DNA of 5,687 nt, taken from an uncultured Legionella sp. (GTDB lineage: Bacteria > Pseudomonadota > Gammaproteobacteria > Legionellales > Legionellaceae). Shown piece by piece: positions 1 to 5,687 of this stretch. The notes beneath the pieces are model-generated. The model was not told the origin of the DNA and did not search any database. It worked only from the letters and a program-made list of their open reading frames with translations. The translations under genes and the position numbers were made by a program. Location: contig CAISKC010000238.1 of assembly GCA_903885895.1 (NCBI GenBank), forward strand, positions 1-5,687, written 5' to 3'. Position 1 is the first letter of the stretch; the number at the start of each line of letters is the position of its first letter.

Positions 1-480
1 AAACAAGATTTAAATCAGCAGTTTGCGCTGAGACTGCGTGATGCGTTATTAGCAAAGGGATACCGCTCTACTCGTTCTCCCTCTGGCGTTCATATTCAGA
101 AATTTGCAGACTTAACGGGACATTCCGTACAAATTTGTCGTAAATATTTGCGTGGACAAGCTATTCCTGAATCACAAAAATTAATAGAAATTGCTGAGCA
201 ATTAGAGGTTTCTCCTGGATGGTTGTTGTTTGGAGACTGTCATGGTCAGCGGCATGCGGAAACCAACAAAATCACAATTAACAAAGACCTGCTGCATTAT
301 ATTTATGTGCATGTTTCGGCTTTGCACCCGTCGCACACGGAGCAAGCTGAGTTGGGTTCACAATTTTTTATGACTTTAACACAAGACATTAGCCACATTT
401 CAGATGATGTGGAGCAATCCAAAAAAATCATTGATTTAGCGATACATTGCGCGAAGCCCAAAATAAAAGCTTTGTTTTAA
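1..480 (+). CDS. XRE/Cro-type helix-turn-helix regulator, 5'-truncated by window edge
   Basis: Probable DNA-binding transcriptional regulator of the XRE (phage repressor-like) group. The frame is open from base 1 to the TAA at 478-480, giving 159 visible residues. No ATG or GTG occurs in frame in the first 147 bases, so the true start lies left of the window. The TTG at 148 would cut the HTH domain in half and is not a credible start. Visible residues 8-73 look like an HTH_XRE fold: FALRLRDALLAKG as helix 1, IQKFADLTGHSV as the turn helix, CRKYLRGQAIPES as the recognition helix region, then LIEIAEQLEVSPGWLLFGD, the usual closing segment of such domains. The remaining ~85 residues resemble nothing I recognise and may mediate dimerisation. 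A divergent relation to the next gene (regulator and target) is possible but both lie on the same strand and no operator can be proven. The target genes are unknown. Confidence 0.85.
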   Translation, partial: KQDLNQQFALRLRDALLAKGYRSTRSPSGVHIQKFADLTGHSVQICRKYLRGQAIPESQKLIEIAEQLEVSPGWLLFGDCHGQRHAETNKITINKDLLHYIYVHVSALHPSHTEQAELGSQFFMTLTQDISHISDDVEQSKKIIDLAIHCAKPKIKALF

Positions 481-516
481 ATAAAAGACAAATATTATTA
501 AAAATTGGGCAAATTA

Positions 517-525
517 TGCTATACT
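517..525 (+). promoter_or_regulatory. Extended -10 promoter for the EamA-like exporter gene
   Basis: The bases TGCTATACT form an extended -10 element (TG, one base, then TATACT, five of six matches to TATAAT). No convincing -35 hexamer lies 16-18 bp upstream; that stretch is A/T only, which fits an extended -10 promoter. Transcription would start near 532 and leave a ~34-base leader. An AAAGG ribosome site at 553-557 sits 8 bases before the ATG. The call is made by eye and not measured. Confidence 0.5.
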
Positions 526-565
526 CGTCTATATTGTAGATCTGTAGATTTGAAAGGCATCTGTA

Positions 566-1486
566 ATGCTTGCGAAACATATTATGCTGGCAATCCTCAC
601 CGCAGCAATTTGGGGTTGCAATTTCGTCTTTATTACGATGGCGCTAACCGATTTACCTCCATATCTATTATGCGTCCTGCGGTTCTTCTTTTCTTGTTTT
701 CCAGCGATATTCTTTTTGCCAAAACCTAAAGCGGATTTTAAATTGATTTTGGGTTATGGCATGTTGATGTTTGGTATCCAATTTGCGCTACTATTTGCTG
801 GTTTACATGCAGGAATGCCACCTGGGTTGACGTCGCTCGTATTCCAATCACAGGTATTTTTTAGTTTGTTTTTAGCCGCGCTTTTTTTAGATGAAATCCC
901 TAGTCCATTACAATTTATGGGTGCTGTGGTGTCTTTTTTTGGACTGGGTGTTGTGTGGGTAAATTATACGGATGCGGCGTCTTGGGTGGGATTTGTTTTA
1001 ATTATCGGTGCGGCAGCGGCGATGGGTGGGGGTAATTTATTTTCTCGTAAACTAGCGCATGTTGAACCTTACGCTTTGGTTGCCTGGGGAAGCTTGGTGT
1101 CATTGATATTATTGATTCCAATGAGTCTGTATCTAGAAGGGCCAGATCTGATTATCCAGAGCTTAACCCACGTGTCTTTGTCCACCGTGTGGGCATTGGC
1201 TTTTACTGTGTATATTTCAACTTGGGTTGGTTATGGTGCTTGGAATAAACTCCTGAAGGATTATTCCATTGCGGCGGTGATCCCTTTTACGTTACTCGTC
1301 CCTGTGTTTGGTATTCTTTGTGCCCATATCTTTTTTAATGAGCCTGTTCAACAATGGAAACTGGCAGCTGCGTGGTTGATCATTTGTGGACTCGGTATCA
1401 ATGTTTTAGGCAGCCGCCTCAAAGTTCGTCGCCTAAAGCGGTTGGCTGCGCAAGAGGAAGCGAATGCAATGCTTGAAGCGTCCTAA
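566..1486 (+). CDS. eamA: DMT-superfamily exporter, EamA type (probable cysteine/O-acetylserine exporter)
   Basis: Inner-membrane transporter of the drug/metabolite transporter superfamily, 306 residues, close to the ~300 of E. coli EamA, which exports cysteine and O-acetylserine. About ten hydrophobic helices in two EamA repeats are visible: roughly residues 7-27, 33-52, 61-80, 86-109, 113-133 and 140-158, then four more to about 284, followed by a basic C-terminal tail (KVRRLKRL). Segments that recall E. coli EamA include AAIWGCNF (13-20), LRFFFSCFPAIFF (38-50), GMPPGLTSLVFQSQVFF (83-99), and LLVPVFG with GINVLG near the end. The start is firm: an in-frame TGA at 551-553 excludes anything longer, and AAAGG lies 8 bases upstream. 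It appears to be transcribed alone from its own promoter, 85 bases after the XRE gene. The family is sure; the substrate is inferred from similarity recalled from memory, and other amino acids or metabolites are possible. Confidence 0.88.
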   Translation: MLAKHIMLAILTAAIWGCNFVFITMALTDLPPYLLCVLRFFFSCFPAIFFLPKPKADFKLILGYGMLMFGIQFALLFAGLHAGMPPGLTSLVFQSQVFFSLFLAALFLDEIPSPLQFMGAVVSFFGLGVVWVNYTDAASWVGFVLIIGAAAAMGGGNLFSRKLAHVEPYALVAWGSLVSLILLIPMSLYLEGPDLIIQSLTHVSLSTVWALAFTVYISTWVGYGAWNKLLKDYSIAAVIPFTLLVPVFGILCAHIFFNEPVQQWKLAAAWLIICGLGINVLGSRLKVRRLKRLAAQEEANAMLEAS

Positions 1487-1522
1487 TTCAAATTTGTTTT
1501 CTTTCAAATCATAGTGCCTTTT

Positions 1523-1558
1523 TTCCAATTGTCGGTATAATCGCCCGTGAAATTGGAA
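1523..1558. repeat. Perfect 8-bp inverted repeat flanking the carboxylase -10 box
   Basis: TTCCAATT at 1523-1530 is the exact reverse complement of AATTGGAA at 1551-1558, with 20 bases between. The TATAAT at 1536-1541 lies inside the spacer, so the left arm falls at about -25 to -18 and the right arm at about +3 to +10 relative to the expected start of transcription near 1548. This placement suits an operator for a dimeric repressor. A hairpin at the very 5' end is less likely, because the left arm would not be transcribed from this promoter. It is not a convincing terminator for the exporter gene, since no U-tract follows the right arm. Confidence 0.5.
1536..1541 (+). promoter_or_regulatory. 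Consensus -10 box (TATAAT) for the carboxylase gene
   Basis: A perfect TATAAT lies 39 bases before the carboxylase ATG. The matching -35 position (about 1513-1518, AGTGCC) is poor, so the promoter may be weak, depend on an activator, or be controlled through the surrounding inverted repeat. Expected start of transcription is near 1548, giving a ~33-base leader that includes the ribosome site. Confidence 0.6.
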
Positions 1559-1566
1559 CGTTTTAC

Positions 1567-1573
1567 AAAGGAG
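1567..1573 (+). promoter_or_regulatory. Strong ribosome binding site that fixes the carboxylase start
   Basis: AAAGGAG lies 7 bases before the ATG at 1581. It is the best Shine-Dalgarno match in the window, and it supports translation from 1581. The unusual N-terminal extension of the carboxylase is therefore likely part of the protein rather than a start-site artefact. Confidence 0.8.
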
Positions 1574-1580
1574 TTGTACT

Positions 1581-4500
1581 ATGATCAATAAATTTCTACG
1601 CGCCGGAACCAAAGTTCTAAGACGTCCTGCAGCTTTGGCCAATATAGCGCTGCCTCAGTTGGGTACCACCGCGTCATTTTCAGAGTTCAAATCACCTATT
1701 CTTCAGAGTAATGCCACGATTTTAAAATCGCTTTCTGTTGCGCCTGTTAATCACGCCCTCACTGTTGTCCCTGTGACTAAGTATGTATCGCCCTATCGTA
1801 CGCCAGCACCCCTACGGTTCATGGTTTTGTTTAATCGTTCTCTTTATGCCATGCAAACAGCCGAAGATGCTTTAAAAGATCCATGGCCTGGCATGACCAC
1901 GATTCATGTTGTTCAAGCAGGCAGAGAGCATGCATTGGGCGCGAATTTGGTAATCGAGGTTGAAAAATTTAATTGTATCGAACATTTCATGCAGCAGTTC
2001 CAGATGCTGGCGGATAAGAATCCTGCATTACGTGCCGCAATGAAAGCCGGTCAAGTGGGATTTTATGACATCTGGGCAGCACAAGGCGAAAGCCCTGATT
2101 GGGCACGTGCTGTGATGGCGAAAGGGTTTAAACGGATTGGTGCTAGCCCGGATAAAATGGCTTTGCTAGACAAAATAAATTTGAAAAGACTCTGTCAAAA
2201 AATGGGCGTGTCCACGGCGTATTTTGTTGAGCTCGAAGCAGATAAGAATCAAGATAAAGCGACATGTCTGCAAAGGATGGCTGAGCAAGCTATCGAACGA
2301 TATAACTTAGATCCTAAATTGAAAGGCAAAGCGGTCTTTCTGAAGCATGTGAATGGCGGGGGTGGCCGCGGTAGTAAAAAAGTCGATGACATGAATAATC
2401 TTAAGCAGGTTCGTGAGGTGATCACGAGCATTGTGAATGACACGGGTGGTAATGTAGAAGGTGTTTACATAGAAGAGGCTTTGGATTTCACAGGTCGTCT
2501 TTTGTTGCAATTAGAATTGGAATGCGATGGTTCAGAGCGCATTGAAAAAGAGGGTCGTTTTGTATTTTTCAATATTTACTACCAAAAAGTGGGAGAGTAT
2601 GGGGTTACTAGAACAGCGAGTCGAGTATTTATCCCTGTAGAAGTGTATGACGCATGCCGAGAGGCGGCCAAACAATTGATTCAAACTACCGGCTATGATA
2701 ACCGGGGTACTATCGAATTTTTGATCAGTATCGATGATGATAAGAACTGCGAATATTATGTTTCTGAAATCAATATGCGGCGCCAGGTAGAGGCACCAGC
2801 TATTGAAGGGTTGGTGGTGGATGCAGAGGGCCGTCCTAGAAATACCACGGCCGAGCAAGTGATGCGTTCATGCGGATACCCTGCCCCTTCTGACGAAGAT
2901 TTTCGTTCATCTGGGGTGGAAATTATCGGTCATATGCGATTGGTTTGTGGTGACGTGACTGAAAAGGGGATGGAGTTTCCTAGTCATGCACACATTGATG
3001 GTGCGTTTGTGCCCAATGGGATCGATGTCACTTATGTCAAAGGTCGTGTTTATCCTGATGGGGATGTGCAACGCGGACGTGCATTGATTCATGCTAAGAC
3101 CTGGGAAGAATGTTGTGATAAACAAGTAAGATTTGCGCAAGAGTTTCAATTTTATGGTCCGAATACCAGTAATAATTATTGTCAGTTATATGGTAAATTG
3201 GCGTTGGATCCCAGATTTAGGGCTGGCCAATTAGGATGTAATCAAACGTTTTCTGTCCTTGCCAATCCACCGATTGCCAAAGGGAAAATGCAACGTCTCG
3301 TGGAAAATTTGGTTTATACGGTTCCCCCGCTGATTACGGATGGGTATCGCACGAAAGAAAGCGTGAAAGGTCGTTCATATCCAACGCCATTACAGTTCAA
3401 AGAATATAAGCAGCTCATGGCAGGCTTGGTTTTTAATACAGCAGCTGAAACGCCCTTCTCGCGATTCTTAATTCACCAAGATTACGCTAAATTCATTCCT
3501 GATTTACAAGGGCATTTGGAGAAGCATGGTGGTGGCACAGTTTCGGTGATCCGAGATGTGCTTCAGAGCATGATGGATCAAGAAGCCGCGATGATCCAAA
3601 AATCCTTGACGAAACTGATTGAGACGCATGGCGCACGTTCCGGTATTATTGTGGGCAATGAAATAGGGGGCGCGCAATTTCAAGCAGGAGAAGTCCGCAC
3701 GTTTATGTGGTTGGCTATTCTGCTTGCCGGCAACCCTTCCAATTTATCTGTGCATTCCTTAATGCGTTCCATATTCATGAATGGTTTGAGTATCAAATCT
3801 GTCGAGAAACAAAGATTTGTAGCCAAAACATTACATAAGATTCTTAAAAATGCTTATGGGTGGGAGTCAGATGACACGATGCTGCCTTGGGAGCCGAATA
3901 GTTTTCATGCCGGCAATCACGAGCAATCTGATATCAGTACGCGAATATTATTGCAAGCCAATATCCCTGTGGTGCCCAATTTTGCGTGGGATCCACGGTT
4001 TACCTTAGAGCAATTCAAAGGTTGGGTGGTACGACAAATTAGATTATTTCAAAAAGAAGGTAAACCCTTGTATCGGATCCGGATTAAAAATCCAGGTCAG
4101 GGACCACAATGGAATGCGGATGTCATTGAAACAATGGTGAAAGTGATTCTGCAAACATTTCAAGCATACGGCCTGGAACAACCGATTATTCATGTCCACA
4201 ATCACAACTTCAATGATTTGGCGGCACATATTGCGGCTGACGCTTTCAAAAGATGTCAAGAAGCGGGGTATCGTTGGTTAATTATCGATTCGGTGCCAGA
4301 GGGGCTTGGATCGCATAATTCAAATCAAATCCTTGCTGAGACATTGGATATGACACAAGAGGAACGCGAGCATTTAGCGGCTTATAACGCAGGGGTGCTT
4401 ATGATATTGAATTTGCCGTCGCGTTTTAATAATCAAGACATTACTAAGGATATTCAAGATCCGCTCTCAAGATGGGCTGGCGGTACCAATTCTTCTGATA

Positions 4501-5462
4501 TTAAGGATGCTGTGGAACAGGGGATTCCGGTTGAGGAGATTCCTGCGCTTTTAAATTTAGCAGTAGACTTGTTTGGATTAGGTACGCCTGTGACGCCTTA
4601 TTCTGAAGCACAGAAACAAGGTATCTATGCCATTCGAATGAATGACGATATTCAACCTAAAACCATCGAAGCGGTTCACGCCTATCTGAAGAAAGGCGGT
4701 AAATTGAAAATTTCAAATGAAATTCTCTATTGGTTCGCTGATTGGAGAACACTCTTACCGCGTCCTGATATCGTAGAGCAATTGTTGAGAAATCATGGAA
4801 TTCCGTTGGATTCCAATCATGATCAAAGGATCTTAGATGAGTCTTTAGATGTAGAGGCGGATCGTAAGATGTTACAAGCGTTGTTGCCCAACACGCCTGT
4901 AACCGATGAAGTCATCATGACTTATTATATGTTTGATAAGATTGCATTGACCGCGTTACAACGTCGTGATCATTCAAAACTTGCAAACGGTGCGCGGAAT
5001 ATGACGGTGATGATGGATGCGCCCGCATTTGTTTATGATCCTAACAAAAAATTGGGTGATTCGTTTGAGATGGAAGGTGAAAAAATTACGATCCTGAAAA
5101 TCCAACCCAATCCTGATACTGGGATGATAGATATTGATTTTGAATTGCAAGGTCATATCATTAGAACGTCTGGTATCAATCCCAATGCACAATCGACGGC
5201 GTCAAAGGTCGTGCAATGGGTGACAGATCCTAAAAAAGAGAGTGGCGCACCGATGTCCTGCAAACTGTTACTATTTAAGGTGAAACCTGACGATAAAGTG
5301 AAGCCAGGCCAAACAGCAGTGGTGGTAGAAGCCATGAAAATGGAACATCTTGTCACAGTACCTGATGACGATGGAGAAGAGTTGACTGTAGAGACTATAC
5401 ATGGGGATGAAAATGATATTGTTGCAAAAAATCAGGTATTGGTAAGGTACCGACGAAGCTAA
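1581..5462 (+). CDS. Large single-chain biotin-dependent carboxylase, pyruvate carboxylase-like, divergent
   Basis: A 1293-residue protein with pyruvate-carboxylase domain order; typical pyruvate carboxylases are ~1150. Residues 1-77 are a basic extension without a known domain. The biotin carboxylase/ATP-grasp region spans about 78-560: K198, NGGGGRGSKKV (258-268), metal-site E379, and EINMRRQVE (396-404), matching E288, N290, R292 and E296 of E. coli AccC; FRAGQL (546-551) is typical of the domain end. The carboxyltransferase region spans about 640-1010: IKNPGQG with K836 at the position of the carbamylated lysine, HVHNH (H871, H873) at the metal-binding H-x-H, AGGTNSS (966-972), and VTPYSEAQ (1004-1011), which recalls VTPSSK. 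The biotin carrier domain covers about 1215-1293, with EAMKME and K1253 as the biotin site. The family would carboxylate an acceptor using ATP and bicarbonate in the cytoplasm; pyruvate to oxaloacetate is the default guess. The canonical R-D-x-x-Q motif is not seen, so the substrate, and even full activity, are uncertain. It appears monocistronic with its own promoter. Confidence 0.85.
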   Translation: MINKFLRAGTKVLRRPAALANIALPQLGTTASFSEFKSPILQSNATILKSLSVAPVNHALTVVPVTKYVSPYRTPAPLRFMVLFNRSLYAMQTAEDALKDPWPGMTTIHVVQAGREHALGANLVIEVEKFNCIEHFMQQFQMLADKNPALRAAMKAGQVGFYDIWAAQGESPDWARAVMAKGFKRIGASPDKMALLDKINLKRLCQKMGVSTAYFVELEADKNQDKATCLQRMAEQAIERYNLDPKLKGKAVFLKHVNGGGGRGSKKVDDMNNLKQVREVITSIVNDTGGNVEGVYIEEALDFTGRLLLQLELECDGSERIEKEGRFVFFNIYYQKVGEYGVTRTASRVFIPVEVYDACREAAKQLIQTTGYDNRGTIEFLISIDDDKNCEYYVSEINMRRQVEAPAIEGLVVDAEGRPRNTTAEQVMRSCGYPAPSDEDFRSSGVEIIGHMRLVCGDVTEKGMEFPSHAHIDGAFVPNGIDVTYVKGRVYPDGDVQRGRALIHAKTWEECCDKQVRFAQEFQFYGPNTSNNYCQLYGKLALDPRFRAGQLGCNQTFSVLANPPIAKGKMQRLVENLVYTVPPLITDGYRTKESVKGRSYPTPLQFKEYKQLMAGLVFNTAAETPFSRFLIHQDYAKFIPDLQGHLEKHGGGTVSVIRDVLQSMMDQEAAMIQKSLTKLIETHGARSGIIVGNEIGGAQFQAGEVRTFMWLAILLAGNPSNLSVHSLMRSIFMNGLSIKSVEKQRFVAKTLHKILKNAYGWESDDTMLPWEPNSFHAGNHEQSDISTRILLQANIPVVPNFAWDPRFTLEQFKGWVVRQIRLFQKEGKPLYRIRIKNPGQGPQWNADVIETMVKVILQTFQAYGLEQPIIHVHNHNFNDLAAHIAADAFKRCQEAGYRWLIIDSVPEGLGSHNSNQILAETLDMTQEEREHLAAYNAGVLMILNLPSRFNNQDITKDIQDPLSRWAGGTNSSDIKDAVEQGIPVEEIPALLNLAVDLFGLGTPVTPYSEAQKQGIYAIRMNDDIQPKTIEAVHAYLKKGGKLKISNEILYWFADWRTLLPRPDIVEQLLRNHGIPLDSNHDQRILDESLDVEADRKMLQALLPNTPVTDEVIMTYYMFDKIALTALQRRDHSKLANGARNMTVMMDAPAFVYDPNKKLGDSFEMEGEKITILKIQPNPDTGMIDIDFELQGHIIRTSGINPNAQSTASKVVQWVTDPKKESGAPMSCKLLLFKVKPDDKVKPGQTAVVVEAMKMEHLVTVPDDDGEELTVETIHGDENDIVAKNQVLVRYRRS

Positions 5463-5470
5463 TTTAACTG

Positions 5471-5504
5471 CCTTCTCCTCTTGCGAGAGAAGGTGCCCGT
5501 AGGG
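5471..5504. repeat. REP-like palindrome downstream of the carboxylase, probably truncated
   Basis: CCTTCTC at 5471-5477 pairs perfectly with GAGAAGG at 5487-5493 around a 9-base loop, and is followed by TGCCCGTAGGG. This resembles the dispersed extragenic palindromes of many gammaproteobacteria, in which an arm such as GAGAAGG is followed by TGCCCG-A/T-AGGG and then usually CGGATGAGGG. Here the sequence changes after AGGG, exactly where the insertion-sequence end seems to begin. The hairpin starts 8 bases after the stop codon and could stabilise the 3' end of the carboxylase mRNA. No T-run follows, so it is not a standard intrinsic terminator. The resemblance is from memory and needs other copies in the genome. 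Confidence 0.5.
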
Positions 5505-5507
5505 TAC

Positions 5508-5557
5508 AAACCGGGTACACTCTTTACACATTAAACCGGGCACATGGTTTACACTTT
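5508..5557. repeat. Two adjacent 25-bp near-repeats in the IS end
   Basis: Units 5508-5532 and 5533-5557 abut and agree at 20 of 25 positions by eye. Both start AAACCGGG and both hold TTTACAC at the same offset (5523-5529 and 5548-5554). A further GGGTACA at 5502-5508 repeats the one at 5513-5519. Such tandem motifs at an insertion-sequence end are best read as binding sites for the transposase. Confidence 0.7.
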
Positions 5558-5577
5558 TAAAAAAATAAGGTGGAGCT

Positions 5578-5687
5578 ATGAGCATGGTATGGCAAGAGAC
5601 AAAGGTATTCGAAGAAAAATTGATGTTCATTAATGATTGGTTAAGACAAGAGTATAATTTGGCAACGCTTTGTAAGCGTTACCAAAT
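5578..5687 (+). CDS. IS481-family transposase, N-terminal part only
   Basis: The first 36 codons of a transposase, open at the right edge of the window. The peptide has the look of the IS481 N-terminal helix-turn-helix: MVWQET, then FEEKLMFINDWL, then LATLCKRYQ, comparable with the usual M-x-W-K-E-T, E-x-R-x-x-F-I and M-x-x-L-C-R-x-F/Y-G-I pattern. The DDE catalytic residues lie beyond the window, so activity cannot be judged. The start is either ATG 5578 (AAGG 7 bases upstream) or ATG 5584 (GGAG 8 bases upstream, and a better fit to family N-termini); the longer form is given. The family call rests on a short peptide. Confidence 0.7.
   Translation, partial: MSMVWQETKVFEEKLMFINDWLRQEYNLATLCKRYQ

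Larger units (their letters stand above)
5505..5687 (+). mobile_element. IS481-family insertion sequence, left end (continues past window)
   Basis: The start of an IS481-type transposase follows a terminal region of the kind common in this family, with repeated CCGGG(T/C)ACA and TTTACAC blocks. Only the left end is in the window. The exact boundary cannot be fixed without the right end; 5505 is chosen because the REP-like sequence stops matching there. The element lies 42 bases after the carboxylase stop codon and does not damage that gene. Confidence 0.65.

Noticed and set aside
148..480. A 110-residue ORF beginning at TTG 148
   Set aside because: The same frame is open to base 1 and the helix-turn-helix domain extends upstream of this TTG, so it is an internal codon of a truncated gene.
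505..729. A 74-residue + strand ORF overlapping the exporter start
   Set aside because: It begins inside the promoter at a TTG, lacks a ribosome site, and overlaps the well-supported EamA frame.
2532..2858. A 108-residue minus-strand ORF inside the carboxylase
   Set aside because: It is antisense to the conserved biotin carboxylase active site; composition and lack of motifs mark it as a shadow.
1581..5462. Carboxylase as a secreted effector because of its presequence-like N-terminus
   Set aside because: No secretion signal peptide is seen, the C-terminus ends in a normal biotin carrier fold with a basic tail, and an intact biotinylation site suits a cytoplasmic enzyme.
5471..5493. Hairpin as a rho-independent terminator
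   Set aside because: The 7-bp stem is followed by TGCCCG rather than a T-run, so the REP-like reading is preferred.
5271..5630. A 119-residue minus-strand ORF across the carboxylase end and the IS end
   Set aside because: It spans two unrelated sequences, has no ribosome site or recognisable motif, and lies opposite the conserved biotin carrier domain.

Overview
The window reads as a stretch of a moderately AT-rich gammaproteobacterial chromosome. The transporter closely resembles enterobacterial EamA, and the overall style (loose base composition, an XRE regulator, an IS481-type element and a short REP-like palindrome) would suit a member of Legionellales or a relative. That taxonomic guess is inference; no rRNA or other marker is present. 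All four recognisable genes lie on the + strand.

Layout. (1) Bases 1-480: the 3' part of a small XRE/Cro-type helix-turn-helix regulator, whose start lies left of the window. (2) Bases 481-565: a short intergenic region with a good extended -10 promoter. (3) Bases 566-1486: a complete ten-helix DMT/EamA exporter, most like the cysteine/O-acetylserine exporter EamA. (4) Bases 1487-1580: an intergenic region with a consensus TATAAT framed by a perfect 8-bp inverted repeat, then a strong Shine-Dalgarno. (5) Bases 1581-5462: a 1293-residue single-chain biotin-dependent carboxylase with pyruvate-carboxylase domain order (biotin carboxylase, carboxyltransferase, biotin carrier). (6) Bases 5463-5687: a REP-like hairpin, then the left end of an IS481-family insertion sequence with a 2 x 25 bp near-repeat and the first ~36 codons of its transposase.

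The giant carboxylase is the most interesting object. Its biotinylation site, ATP-grasp glycine loop and the E-x-N-x-R-x-Q-V-E active-site strand are intact. The usual R-D-x-x-Q motif of the pyruvate carboxylase carboxyltransferase is not visible where expected, and the H-x-E pair of the biotin carboxylase is changed. It also carries a ~77-residue N-terminal extension whose start looks like a mitochondrial presequence. It may therefore be a divergent carboxylase with an unassigned acceptor substrate rather than an ordinary pyruvate carboxylase.

The genes do not form an obvious pathway. Exporter and carboxylase each appear to have their own promoter, and the insertion sequence lies just downstream of the carboxylase without cutting it.
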